In this document: positions 37,101 to 48,980 of the stretch, piece after piece
How positions within the stretch are numbered: position 1 is the stretch's first letter
Layout: each line of letters begins with the position of its first letter
Source of the DNA: Scleromitrula shiraiana
Taxonomy: Eukaryota > Ascomycota > Leotiomycetes > Helotiales > Sclerotiniaceae
DNA length: 64,000 bases
Assembly: GCA_028455995.1 (NCBI GenBank)
Contig: JABELC010000009.1
Coordinates: 682,001 to 746,000, forward strand
Reading direction: 5' to 3'
Position numbers and translations under genes: made by a program
The notes under the pieces: generated by a model
Database searches by the model: none
Told to the model about the DNA's origin: nothing
Seen by the model: the letters and a program-made list of their open reading frames with translations, nothing else

Positions 37101-37835
37101 TCACGCTCATTCAATTTCTGTATGTTTTTTTTGGGACTGTACGTCAAGTGGCCAGTTCATGACTTACTATTATTTTACTACGTCACCAAGCATTGCTGAG
37201 TTTCTTGCCGCCATACGGATCTAATGAAGCAATGTCGGTCCGTCCCACGAAGTAGCATGTCAGCTGGGTGAAGCTATTCCGGGTACCATCCCTTCGGATG
37301 CTCATTTTGGTCCGAAGTCTTCACATGGCGTTCGAGTTCATTCAATCCTCTTTCATCTTACATCGTTTTATTTCCATGGTTGGTTCTCTCAACGAGATCA
37401 ATAAATCGGGGGACTGTCCCTGCCCCGGATGATTTGGATGTTCTATTTTTGCATCGTGATCCATCCACTTTATGTTTCAATGATCGCATCGCTAGGATGA
37501 GACAACTTGAAATACAGGATATAAAGCTAATTCGAAATCAACCAGAAACTGTATTTTACACAATACACGGCAGCTGTTTCATATAGCATCCGTCGCACGC
37601 GTCCATTATCTTCGCCGAATCTACTGCATTCGTCATAAGGCATATACCCCTGAATCACGATCGTAAGTTGGGACAGTTCTCTTACTATTTCTACGGATGA
37701 TATTGCATGCATCGCATGGCATGATTCTTCCCTGTTTCTACAACACACGTATCTTGAAAAAACGGTGTTCGATGTGGCTGGTGTCGTGCAGTGGCTGGGT
37801 ACAATCCTAACTTCAAATAGATCCTACCCGCAGAA
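28106..37835. other. 9.7-kb gene-poor tract; probable promoter and leader of the downstream regulator
   Basis: No protein gene is recognised on either strand. Many simple repeats occur: TTTTA runs near 33690, a 14-G run at 33968-33981, T-rich TTTTTA blocks at 34385-34493, CAACAG units at 34790-34835, and CTCGAA units at 35170-35200. The right 1.5-2 kb is rich in C/T and A/C and contains a good splice donor, AAAGGTAAGTG at 36581. It has a matching branch site and acceptor (CCTAAC, then CCCGCAG at 37833) just before the regulator ATG. This suggests a long spliced 5' leader. A 67-codon upstream frame (36378-36578) ends just before that donor. Confidence 0.5.
36581..37833 (+). promoter_or_regulatory. 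Putative 5' leader intron of the regulator gene (1,253 bp)
   Basis: Donor GGTAAGTG at 36581; candidate branch CTAAC at 37806-37810; acceptor CCCGCAG ending at 37833, two bases before ATG 37836. It is long for a fungal intron. An alternative acceptor, CAAATAG, lies at 37820. This is proposed from the signals only. Confidence 0.4.
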
Positions 37836-40800
37836 ATGTCACATCGTCAGTACAAAGAAGAGCCCGGTGTTCCTGTTGTGAACGATCACGTAAGTGTACA
37901 AGTTTCCCTTTATTGCTGTTGTAACGACGTTTCTTTGGTTATCGAATCCGATGATCGATCACAATGTAAAGTTATTCTGTGCTCTATGATGTTTCTTCCA
38001 AAATCTTCCAGAATTTGCAAGTCGTTCTTCTTTGGATTAGATTGCAGGGATAAGTCTCCTTGCTCATCCTGATGTTCGGCTTCCATATTTTTCCAGAACA
38101 CAAAACTGAGCTGGACTCGAGCGAGTTATGGATGCGTGGGCTTGTTTCACAGTGAGCCAGGTTTTCCTGCAAGTTGACAAGGGCCTCGCTTTCAGCATCC
38201 AATCCCATGCGATGAGGCAAACAAAAGGAGGCTAGTTTCTGCACGGCCTTTCAGCCATTCGCTTGAATCAACAAATCTCTGACCGATTATTTTTTGGGCT
38301 GTGGATGTGCAACGAATCAAAATATTCGATTTAATTGGTTTATTTTTCGAAAATGGAAATTGTTATGTTGCGCACGTATGCAGCTAAAACTATGTTGATC
38401 AAGATTGTGTACGAGCGGCACCTGATCTCATTTGCTCCATCAGCCTCTCGAGTCAACCCTCTTAATGGGAGTTGCCTTCCATTGTTTAGAATTGGTCAAG
38501 TTATTGGCCGATAATAGAGCCTGATAAGTTATTACTAGGCTGGAATAGGTCTAAGAAGATCATGGATAGAGTGTCATGCCAAGTAGCAATGCCGCATTAA
38601 AAATGGATGATGGTCATCCTTTACCTTTCAATCTGACACACGGCACTAAAGAGGTAGTCTACTTCGCAAATTATTTCATACAATATTTTTCTGGTACGTT
38701 CGCCTCGTTCACTTAAATGAGGTAAGCCGATTATCTGGAATAAGTTTTTGTGGCCCCACTTCAAACTTTTCTTTTCACAATTTAGTTGCCTCCACCCATA
38801 CACACCGCTGTCTTCAGATTTTTTGTAAACCGAACTTCCCCGTTAATTTTGCCCATATAACTAAATCAAACCCCCCGGCACATTTTCCTTTCTATACCCC
38901 ATAAGGCTTTTGTACCCTGCAACGTTCGCATACCCTCGTTCACTTTTATACATATTCATGCGATTTAAACCTTGTCATATTTATACCATGCGTTGTCCTT
39001 GGTCCCACTGAAAATACCTTCAATTTCTATACCCCTTGCCCTCTTCCCTTCTTTAATCCATACTTCATCATCCATTCAAGCCCTTGTTCTCAAGCTTAAG
39101 CTTCCTCCTGGGCTTCTCTATATTCATCTCATCAAAATATCCTCGTACGTTTTATCCTCGCTCCGATCAATCCTCTCATGCCCCATTCTGTTAATATTCT
39201 CCGATATCCTTCGAGGCCTCTATTTCCCTCATCTCATAGGCTTTTCATCCTCATCAGATCCACTACTTAAAAACTGGATCCTCGGACATTGCCATCGTCG
39301 CTTGTGGTCCTTGTCCAGTCGTCTGAAAGATTCCGTAATAGAAGCAAGGCATCTGTTATACTGAGGTACACCCTCGCCCTCTTCCCTTGTCCCAGTCCCG
39401 CATCTAAATATTTCTTACTGTTTTTCTACCACCACTGTTGTTGCGCGCCCTGCCCATCCTGTCAAAAGATTATAGTTCCAGGTACCGCGCTGCTGCAGTT
39501 ACATCCTCGTCATCAAGGATCGACCTCCCACTTTCTTACATCTCAAGTCTCGAAATAAACATCGCAACGCGACGTACTTTTTTTCAATGGTCTCTATATT
39601 TTGCTGTTGCAGTTATCGAAACATATGAGAATTTTTACTGACATCCGATATCAATGCAGCATCATCCTCACCACCCGCAGCAAGGTCCTCCACCTCCGCA
39701 CCATCTGCAACAACCTCGACCCTCGAGCATCGTACATCAACATCATCAACAAGCACCACCGCAGCCACAACACCCAACACAGTACCCTTCTGCACACGGT
39801 CTAAATCAATACCCACAAAACCCCCCAGGACCCGGAGGGCAACATCACCAAGAACTCCCATACTATTCACATCCAAGTCCTTATAGTACACCCAGCGCAT
39901 CTGGCACATATTCCTCAACAGGTGCGTAAACGCGTTTTTTGACGCGTTTTTTGTCCTTTTAGAACTCGATCACTGACTGTTGTTTAGGTCCAGAAACACC
40001 GGATATCATGGCGGCCACGCAAATGACACGCGCGCCGTACCCTCCTATCTACCAAACTCCGCAATCAAACTCCCCTGCGTCAGTTGCATCTCCCGCGCAT
40101 GAGCATCGAATGTATGCACCATCTTCGCAATTACAGCAGAATCAGCAACTGTATTACCAACAACCTCAACCTCAATATCCACCTCCAATGCCACAAGGAG
40201 GACCATCTCCATATGCGCAGCCACAACAGCCGCAGCAGCAGCAACAACAGCATCATCCTTCGATGACCTCGCAGCCAAATCTACTTATGTCGCATCCTAC
40301 CAGTCAGCACCCTATGCAGCAACATGCAAACCAACACCAGCAACCGGGTATGACTGGTAGCCCTAGACCCAAGATGGAGCCACATGTTCCTCAAATTCCC
40401 CGACCAGCTGCGCCATTGGGCCCTCAACATTCCGCGAACAGTACGCCTCAAATGCAATCAAACACTGTACCTGGGGGTAGTACAGGAGGTGTTAACCCCA
40501 ACGCGGCTCCTGGTCCAATTCCCGCAACTACTCCATTAGTTGTGCGACAAGATGGTAACGGCGTTCAATGGATTGCATTTGAATATTCGCGCGATCGCGT
40601 GAAGATGGAATATACCATCAGATGTGATGTTGAATCGGTTAATGTGGAAACATTATCCCCGGAATTTAAGACGGAGAATTGTGTTTATCCTAGGGCGTGC
40701 TGTAGCAAGGATCAATACAGGGGGAATCGGTTGGTTTACGAGACTGAGTGCAACACTGTTGGTTGGGCCTTGGCAGAATTGAACCCTTGTCTACGAGGCA

Positions 40801-42308
40801 AGAGAGGATTGATTCAAAGAGCAGTTGATAGTTGGAGAAACAGTAACCAGGATCCACGATTGCGGAGTCGACGAGTGAGGAGAATGGCCAAGATCAGTAA
40901 TCGTAAGGCGGTTCAAGCGGCTACGCACAACCCTCATATGACTGGTCCTAGTCCGACAGGGATGCCACCATCTGCAAACATGGGTCCTGGCGCTACGGGG
41001 AACATGGGCAAGCCTAACCTTGGTGGTATGGGTGGTCCTCAACTCCATCATCATCACGCTCACCCAGATGGAAATACCCAAGGAGGGGAAGAAGTCGGTA
41101 TGTTTCACCAGATGTGATGTGATATTATTATTGTGTTATGATACCATTCTTGCGAGTATACCTTTTGTTGAACCGGGGGATTTGGGACAAAAATAGCCAG
41201 AAGAGCACACCTTCCTGTATAATACATCATTTGCACTTTGCCTCCTGCCTTTTGCGATAACCCAATACCCCATATCTTGTCTTTGCACTATTGTATTGCT
41301 CCCCTTGTATTGCTTCCCATTGCTTTGTATTATTGTTGCTTTGCTTCCCGGATAAACCTGAGAGGCTAATTCAATGAACCGTCTTGTAGGTGACGATGAA
41401 TATATGGACGAACAACATCACCATCATCATCAAGCTCCAAATGGACAAGCTTCTGGCTCTGGAGACGATTCGCGACCAAATCATGTATTTCAAGGATTTC
41501 CAGGAAATTACCCCACAAACCCTGCCTCAGGAGGCGCATCCATGGCCCCTGCCATCCATGATGGTCGAGCCCCAATGCCTCATAGTAGCTCTCACCCAAT
41601 TGCTGCACGATCGAAGGCTGAAGAAGAAGATCGCGCGTTCCTGTTTGGAGACGTTCCAGGAGCAAAGAAGCGAAAGTTCATCCTTGTTGAAGATCCTGTT
41701 AAGGGTAGTCGTATCCGTGTACGCGTTACCTTAGACACAGTTAATATCAACGAAATCCCAGATCAGTTCCGTCGCATCAACTCCGTCTACCCTCGCTCCT
41801 GGTTCGAGACGCAAATGCAATCACCACCACCATCTGCGAACGGTAGTCGATTCTTCCAAGATGACGATGTGGATGATGAAGTTGAGCCTGGTCCAGGTGC
41901 CGGTAGACCCCGACGTTCGAGAACTATGGTTCCTGTTCCATTGCCCGATGGCATGGATGCACAGATTGCTACACCTAAGATTCGCAGGTCTCAAAGATCT
42001 AAAGAGGTTAGACTTAATGAGTTGGGTTACCGAATGATCTGGCATCAAAACAGAGTATTCGCCGGCAAAACTGTCTTCCTTCAAAAAGCTCGTAAGTACT
42101 TACATTGTTCACGCACTACACAAATTTAGTCATTGAAAAAGTTCATACTAACACTCTATATCTAGTCGACGCATGGCGAAACAAGGTTAAATTAAGCATT
42201 GAAGGAGTCGGCGAAGATGTCTCGGCCTTCCCACATATCAATACTCGTCTCGGCAAGAAACGATGGAACGACTACCAAGAAAACCAAAATCGCGATACCG
42301 AACCTTAA
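37836..42308 (+). CDS. Gln/Pro/His-rich regulator with duplicated DUF8032-like domain (possible Medusa/Acr1 homologue)
   Basis: Five exons: 37836-37889, 39660-39921, 39988-41097, 41390-42091 and 42166-42308, giving 756 residues. Exon 1 reads MSHRQYKEEPGVPVVNDH, then a GTAAGT donor. The 1,770-base first intron ends in TGACAT...ATGCAG and keeps the frame; otherwise translation could start at ATG 39654. The N-terminal 280 residues are rich in Gln, Pro and His. A conserved domain at about 298-412 contains WIAFEYSRDRVKMEYTIRCD, TENCVYPRACCSK and GLIQRAVDSWRNSNQDP. A second, weaker copy follows at about 570-720 (KFILVEDPVKGSRIRVRV, INSVYPRSWF, LDAWRNKVKL). Basic clusters (RLRSRRVRRMAK, GAKKRKF) suggest nuclear location. 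From memory the family includes conidiation regulators such as Medusa; that link needs a search. Confidence 0.85.
37890..39659 (+). other. Unusually long intron (1,770 bp) within the regulator gene
   Basis: It lies between GTAAGT at 37890 and ATGCAG at 39659. It contains no recognised exon. Its final 700 bases are C/T-rich, like a promoter or leader, so a second transcription start inside it, giving a protein starting at 39654, is a real alternative. Confidence 0.45.
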
Positions 42309-43063
42309 ATCACACGCATATATTTCATTACTCCTTATTTAGGGACGAAAATATTCTATACCCAAAACTTCTATCTCTTATCGTGTGATATAGTGGATTT
42401 TATTTACTAAATATGCTTCATATTGGTGTAGTATGGTGGTACAATTACTTGTTCCGTTCGCATGGATGGATTTGACTGCTAAGTGGAAACAATGTGATGT
42501 GATGTTATTGGTTGGCTAGATTGATGCATTGCTTGCGAGCATATCTATCTATCTGTCTATCTGCTCGTGTGGTGGTCTATGTACCTTTGTATCTTTTCTT
42601 CTGCCTGTTCTGTCTGCATTGCTATTAATGATGTGGATATGTGGATATGATTATTGTTTTGCTGTGCGATGCGCCTTGGTTGGGTTGGGTTTGTGTGATG
42701 TCGTTGGAATGGTATTATGGTTTGCTTTGCTTTGCTTTTGCTGTATTTTGTTGTTCGATTGATAGCTTCTGGCTTGCTTGTTGTTTCATGATTGTATTGT
42801 ATGTTATTGTGGGGTTGGAGATGGATGGGGGTGGTGAAATGGTATGATATCGATCAAGCGGGCAAGGGGGAGCAATGTAAAGGGTGTGGGGATGAAGAGA
42901 GGGAGATGGGTAGATAGATATTATTTGAATGGAGAAAATGAATAGTATTAATAGTATTCCTTTATATGTCTTTGCTTTCTTTGGTTTGCGGTTGGGACAG
43001 GTACGGTTGGATGGCATAGATAGATGATGGGTGGGAAGTTGGGAGGGATGGGGATACAAGCGT
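42309..43063. other. 3' flank of the regulator gene
   Basis: T/G-rich sequence with small tandem motifs (TTTGCTTTGCTT). No gene recognised. Confidence 0.5.
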
Positions 43064-43312
<249 letters not shown>

Positions 43313-43879
43313 ATAGATATATTAAGTATTAGCGTTAGGAATACATACATACGTACACGAATATCAAGGAGTACATACATGAATGAATGGATGAATGAAT
43401 GATTGAATGATTGATTGAATATGTATATGAGATATTTGGTTGTGTGTATGTACTATGTATGTGTGGTTTGTACGAGATGGACGGGATGGGGAGTGGTGTT
43501 TGAGATGGTGTGGTGTGGTGAAGTGAGTGAGGTAAGGTGGGGTGAGACGATGTGAGGTGGAGGGAAGGAAAGCTGGAATTTATGAAAGACGGATTTGTTA
43601 TCTTCTGTGGTGGGTTGGTTTGAGTAGGTAGGTAGGTAGATTTACGATTTATAATTTGGGCTTGGTGAGTAAATTGAGAGTTAGATGATGGAGAATGCGC
43701 GGATGGGTGTGCGGAAGTTAGCAGTGTTAGTTGGCGCTGTAGGAAAGTAGCGAATGCTCAACTTATGAGCTTGAAACCAAGTGTCTCACTGACTCGAATC
43801 AAAATCTACAATCCTACCAAATATAGTCTATTACATCGGCAAGGAAATACAGCATTGAAGTTAATCTACGATTAGATAT
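43313..43879. other. Intergenic region
   Basis: Simple-sequence remnants (GAATGAATG, GTAGGTAGG) and no gene. Confidence 0.5.
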
Positions 43880-44054
43880 CTATATTGTACTACCTTCTCC
43901 CTCCCATGCCGCCTCGATTAGACTCATTTTACACCCCACAGGCTTTTTCACACTCATAAATTTGAATCTCCCAACCAAATTAAATAGCTCTGTCCAGTCT
44001 CTTTCAGTCCTTTCTTGCGCGTTTACTAACATCAATATGATTAAGTCCATCGTT

Positions 44055-44090
44055 CTCATAAGTTTCTCATAAGTTTCTCATAAGTTTCTC
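44055..44090. repeat. 11-bp triplicate within the methyltransferase remnant
   Basis: Three consecutive CTCATAAGTTT units. One copy would keep the methyltransferase frame; three add 22 bases and shift it. Confidence 0.85.
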
Positions 44091-44154
44091 TTCCGTTCCT
44101 GCAGACCCTTTCGCAATATCCGACAAACAATAGTCATTAATCAACACCCTCGCT

Positions 44155-44550
44155 CTGTTCCGGACGGTTCGTTAATATCTCCCATTCATAAATCGGCCAA
44201 CTCATCAATCAATAGACCTTTAGATACAAACCAGCCTTTCTATTAATCAATCAGCAATTATTAAATAAACCTCTTTACTCTCTTCTTTTTGTTTTCTCTC
44301 TCTTATAATATCAGAATTAAAATTATAATTGAAATTAAAAACTAATTAAAAATAGAATATAGATTATTATTAACAATCAACATATCAATTCAAGAATTTA
44401 ATAATATTAACAAATAAAATAAAAATTCTAAACCAACTACTTCATTCAGATTCAATTTCAAATTGACAAATCGGTCATCCCATTCAACAATATTAATCAA
44501 TGAGGTCGCCAATTGACGAATGGGGCCCGTTGATGAATGGTCCGGAACAG
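44155..44550. mobile_element. 396-bp inverted-repeat (MITE-like) insertion in the methyltransferase gene
   Basis: The left end reads CTGTTCCGGACGGTTCGTTA; the minus-strand reading of the right end is CTGTTCCGGACCATTCATCA. Imperfect pairing continues for about 62 bases, through CCCATTCATAAATCGGCC versus CCCATTCGTCAATTGGCG and CTCATCAATCAA versus CTCATTGATTAA. The core is AT-rich with no coding capacity. The insertion boundary is fixed by the interrupted gene (LKKGA on one side, RVLINDY on the other). No clean target duplication could be identified. Its ends resemble the arms at 15914-16737. Confidence 0.8.
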
Positions 44551-45999
44551 CCCCCTTCTTCAACGCTGGTTTAAGCCGATTCAACATATTTATCGCGTAT
44601 TTATTACTATGATTATGCATCACCCACCGGAAAAGATAAACATCAGCATGACGAACTGGCTGAGCGGTATGGAAATCATGCGCCATATACTCGATCCTAG
44701 ATGCGAGTGGTTCTTCCAGCTTAGGGGCGCCAACAACCATTCTCGGGAGATCTTGCACGACAAATCTGAGGTTGGGAAAATGTTTCGCCAGTTCTATGCA
44801 TACGATTCCGTGGGAACCACCGAGGTCAACAACGGCGCCTTGTTTGGAATCGATAGAGCTCCAGTCGTATTCGTCGATAAGATGAGAGATTTCGTAGCCT
44901 TCGCCTTTGTCAGTGAGGTCATGGCGCCCATCGCTCGTTTTGCGCGCAGAGGCGATCTCCCGATGGTCTCAAAGAAAGTTGCGGTATTTTCGGTTTCATT
45001 AGCGAGAGAAAACCCGGTCTGGGTGTCCTCGGATGCTGAGGGGTACTTGGCAAGTGCCGGCACTGCCCTTTCTGCGGCCTTGAGATTGCTAGTTCATGTT
45101 GTCTTACTGATGGATGGGATGTTTCAATTCTGGGACGAATTCTATGGCGGAAGTGCACCTTCGGTATCTCGTGAAGGAAAAAATAATAGGCGATGTTTAG
45201 TATAGAGATTTATTGCCGGCCATATATCCTCCACATTGAATCCTATCCAATCCATCATAGATGAATCTTCTGCTAATATTCTGCTAGCAGCTGTATGAGC
45301 TACCACCTCCGGTTTAACCTCCTGAAAATTTCTATTTGTCATAGCATGTCTCATGAATCTTCGTACATTGACAACATCTAATCCAACTCTTTCCGAAATT
45401 TCTTGGAAAGTAGCAGTGCCATCTACGGGAAACGATGATGCTACACGTATTTAGCGATTAGAAGAAGCGATTGAGGGTCAAATAAGACTATACCAATCTT
45501 GTAATGATATATTGCTCGAAGAGATAACAGATTATTGTACTACAATATGTTAATAATGAAATTTCAACGATAGCGGCGGCATGAGTCCTACATCACAAGC
45601 TAGCCACCTCAGTCCTTGTTCAGCTCTTGTGACTAAATCTCCCAAATGCTTGGTCGCCTTTATTATCTCTTCACGAGCAATTCTTACATTTTCTGGTAGT
45701 TTGGGAAATGCTATAGCAGAATCTACATCGAGGCTTGGCTCAGAGATTCCATTTTCCTTCATGTATGCATCCAGTTTCTCAGTCTCCCTGGTTATCGTGG
45801 CAGTTAAACTAACGAGCTGAGATGATCGAGACTTATTTGACTCGCTGTTGAGATGTCGGTTCTGAGAGATCTCAGCAATAGATACGGTGCGTGCTTCAGT
45901 TGGGACTTTTGAGATTGTGCTCGATGGTATCACAGGTATGCGTGATGAAACCAGTCGTGCACAGTTCAAAGTAGTATTTCGAACGCCAAGAATGTACAT

Positions 46000-46700
46000 C
46001 TTGTTTACTAATTCCCGTATTCAAATTTATAAACAAAAACAAGGCACCTGGATTTTTGCAATTCTAGCAAGATACTTCACGAGATAAACTTACAGATCGA
46101 GATATATTGAGGGATGGATCTCTGGGAAATGGGTATTAGTTATTGGAAGCCATACAATCCCTCAACTTTGAGGTACTGGAATGTACAAAACCCCATGGTT
46201 ATCTCCGTCAGCAGTAACAGATATACAATCTCTCAATTGGTAAGAGACTGGACCCGCAAGCTAGGATCAGAACCCAAGCCTGGCGATTCCTCATGTCTAC
46301 GAGGGAGAGCGATCCCCCACTGTTGGATAAATTGACAATACAAGTAGGCTCAGAAAGGAACTTTACGGTGGGTAAAGAGTAAGCTTTGGGTACCCCGCTC
46401 TCATGTTAGTAGCGGTAACTAGATATACAACTTGTAAGTAAGGTGGCGTCGAGCAATAGTACAAACACGAAATTTTCTACTTCGGAACTCTATCGATGGG
46501 GAAACATGATAGATAGTAAGAGAAGTACAACGCTTTCTAATTTTTCTTATCGAATTTTCTATTATCATAGATGCGCATCTCAATATAGCACCGCAAAGTC
46601 ACCGCCTACCATCCAACACATCCTAACGCCATAATTATATACCAAGCCCCCCATTTCCGTTATGTTTGATTCTATGTACTTGAGTACACTGAAACTCCGT
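46000..46700. other. Intergenic region
   Basis: No gene, tRNA or repeat recognised. A GGGTTCTGATCC stretch on the minus strand near 46270 resembles a tRNA B box, but no cloverleaf forms. Confidence 0.5.
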
Positions 46701-48264
46701 CTACTCCAAGAATCCCAAACTCTCAATCCCACCATCTGGTCCTAGCCCTCGACCTGAAACCTTCTGCCCCTTCGACTCATTATCCTCCATATCTACAAAC
46801 ACCTCACTAGCAGCTTTTAGTTTCCCCAATCGAATCTCCCTCCCTCCCAAATCGAAAACTGTATACCAAGCCCTCAAGAATGCACTTCCAAGTATGATGG
46901 GTTTTGCTCCTCCATCTAAATTCCCCTCCTCCTCTCTCGCCATGAACAACGAAACGCATCGGTGCCCACCAATCTCATCTCTATCCACCTCAAGTGTGTA
47001 ATCGTATGGAGATAGTGGGAAAGAATGGTCTCCAATGTGAAACGTAACAGCGGGTAAATTGTCACGTTTTGAACAATCAATAGAAGGAGGGAGACCGAGT
47101 CCATGATAGGAAATGCCAATATGAGCGTGGAGAGATGTGAGAAGATCAACAGGCAAACTTATCCCAGGGTAAGTAGTTTCAAGAACGACGGAATAATGAG
47201 AAAGAGAGATGAAGCTGTTGGGTACTGAGACGGTAAGAGAAGGGATTTGCCAGCGGCTATTGATAACTTCGCTGGCAGAAATTTTGTGATTGGCTCCTGT
47301 GGCGTCTAGTAAAGGGAGAGCCATCAATGGACCTTCATAGAGATCGTGATCAATACCACCAAAAGTCAGATAACCAGGATCAGTCTCGCTACGGGGAAGT
47401 TTGAGAGAAAAAACCGGGGTGGAGATGATATCTTGCGAGATCATGTTGAGAAACGGATTGGAAATACAATTTGGAGAGTGAGAGGATGAAGGTGCTAATC
47501 CAAGTAACCCATCCCATTCAAAAATGCCCCAATCGGACTCAGTAGAGTGCGAGACAAAATCAGCAGCACCAAAGTATTGGTTTGGGATGGATAAATTGCC
47601 GAAAGTGATTGTGTCCGACACGAGGCATCCAGACACCGAACAGCTTGAATACTCCATTTCGAAAGTACTTTCAGTGACCATTTTTGTTCGCGAGAGGCTG
47701 GTATTATAAAGTTGGTGACCACCATTCGCATATCTACATTTTGTCGATGGCAAAAACATGTCATTCTCGGAAATCGAGAGCAGTGTCCTCAATTTTTGAG
47801 GTGGACTGCCGACCTCTACATCCGTAACATACAGCAACTCATTCCAATCCTATTTCTCTGGTCAATATGTTGTAAATCAATTGCTTTTAAGTTCAAAGAT
47901 TAAAACTTACCCAAACCGGCAACTCACTCTCATATCTATCACTTCCATTGTCAAGACTGCTTTTCACTTTTGCCACATATCTTTCATCATTTTCAACTCC
48001 TCCAACTGGCCCCAATTTCTTCTGTGTATTTACTGTTGCACTATTCCCCCACAAGACTCTCGCCCTCTTCTTTCTCGTCCCGGTACTTCTATGACTATTA
48101 GATTTCTTTCTCGAGATCTCATCCTCCTTCATCAAAGCTCTGACTGCTCGTGCATAAGTCGAATTTCTCGCCACAGTATAAACTGGTGTTGTGAATAGCT
48201 CCGCTTGAGTCGATACTGCAGCACTTGTTACGCACGTGAGTATTCCAACGCTTGTGAATTTCAT
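46701..48264 (-). CDS. Pepsin-fold (A1) protein lacking both catalytic aspartates, secreted
   Basis: Two exons, 48264-47911 and 47849-46701, giving 500 residues. MKFTSVGILTCVTSAAVSTQ is a signal peptide, followed by a long basic propeptide-like region (KKSNSHRSTGTRKKRAR). From residue 122 the fold is a clear A1 aspartic protease: DVEVGSPPQ, MEYSSCSVSGCLVSDTITFG, WDGLLGLAPS, GYLTFGGID, and near the end PIILGSAFLRAWYTVFDLGG. The first active-site motif (normally DTGS) reads SISE in LLSISENDMFLPS (Ser143 in place of Asp). The second (normally DTGT or DSGT) reads ETTY in VVLETTYPGISLP (Glu342). With both aspartates gone it should not be a protease. The frame is intact over 1.5 kb with clean splice sites, so it is probably a functional pseudoenzyme, perhaps a binding protein or inhibitor, rather than a decayed gene. 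Confidence 0.88.
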
Positions 48265-48980
48265 GTTGTCTTCCTTCTGACTTGCGATAGGAATATTTCT
48301 AGGTAGGGCGTAGAAAAATACTGGAAAAACGTGTATTTCATATGCAACCTCAAAAGACTCATTGCAGTGAATATTTGTGAATTGTTGAATCAGACCACTC
48401 TTATTTCATATTGCCAAGGAGTCCAATATGAATTAAAGAAAGAAAAATCGACCACGATAAATAAGCGCACAACATTGGCGTTGGGAGACTCTTGAATTTA
48501 GTCATACCAACATGTATTGTATGAGAATTCTGGTACGTCGTACATTACGATTTTAGTTTACCTTTGTGCTGTGTCCCTGTTGCCGCTTCCTTTACAGTTT
48601 ATGTCAGCGGCGGCTCCATGCTAGTGGCTAGGTGTGTACAACTCCAACATATAACACTTGGCTTCGGCTCGAGAGCAACAAATCCATGATCATATAATAC
48701 AAATAGATACGAGGTCAAAAGCTAGAGAAGTAAGACGGATGCAAAAGATAAGTTGGAAGTGGGGGAAATGCAGCGCTAAGGCGACTGATTGCCCAAGGGT
48801 TGTCGCGCTTAGGACTGGTAATTGATCCAACCGCTTGCTAAGCCTACAAATTCAATTTTGACCAATAATTATATATTTCTCGTGCGACTGGTACAGAATT
48901 AATTATTATTTTCACTTGTAATTATCAAACTCTTTGTCCTAATACTCATATATACGGATGCTCTCAAACGCTCAACTTAT
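48265..48980. other. Intergenic region
   Basis: Promoter of the pepsin-fold gene and 3' flank of the oxidase; nothing else recognised. Confidence 0.5.

Larger units (their letters stand above)
43880..45999 (-). pseudogene. Plant-type SAM-dependent O-methyltransferase, broken
   Basis: Resembles fungal secondary-metabolism O-methyltransferases (COMT-like, about 400 residues). Exons read 45999-45592, 45539-45494 and from 45440, with intact introns (GTAGGA...GTAG and GTATAG...GTGTAG), giving family sequence such as YHYKIASSFPVDGTATFQEI. Four lesions follow. About 115 extra bases at roughly 45098-45213 carry stops. A one-base deletion in the AAAGGCG run near 44905 separates MTSLTK from GYEISHLIDEYDW. 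A 396-bp inverted-repeat element (44155-44550) sits after LKPALKKGA. An 11-base unit repeated three times (44055-44090) shifts the frame. The SAM motif VVDLGGSHG and catalytic-region FRWVMHNHS survive, and the true C-terminus (LVNAQERTERDWTELF) lies beyond the element, ending at 43880. Confidence 0.85.

Noticed and set aside
46240..46330. Possible tRNA on the minus strand
   Set aside because: The B-box-like GGGTTCTGATCC lacks a matching A box and acceptor stem.
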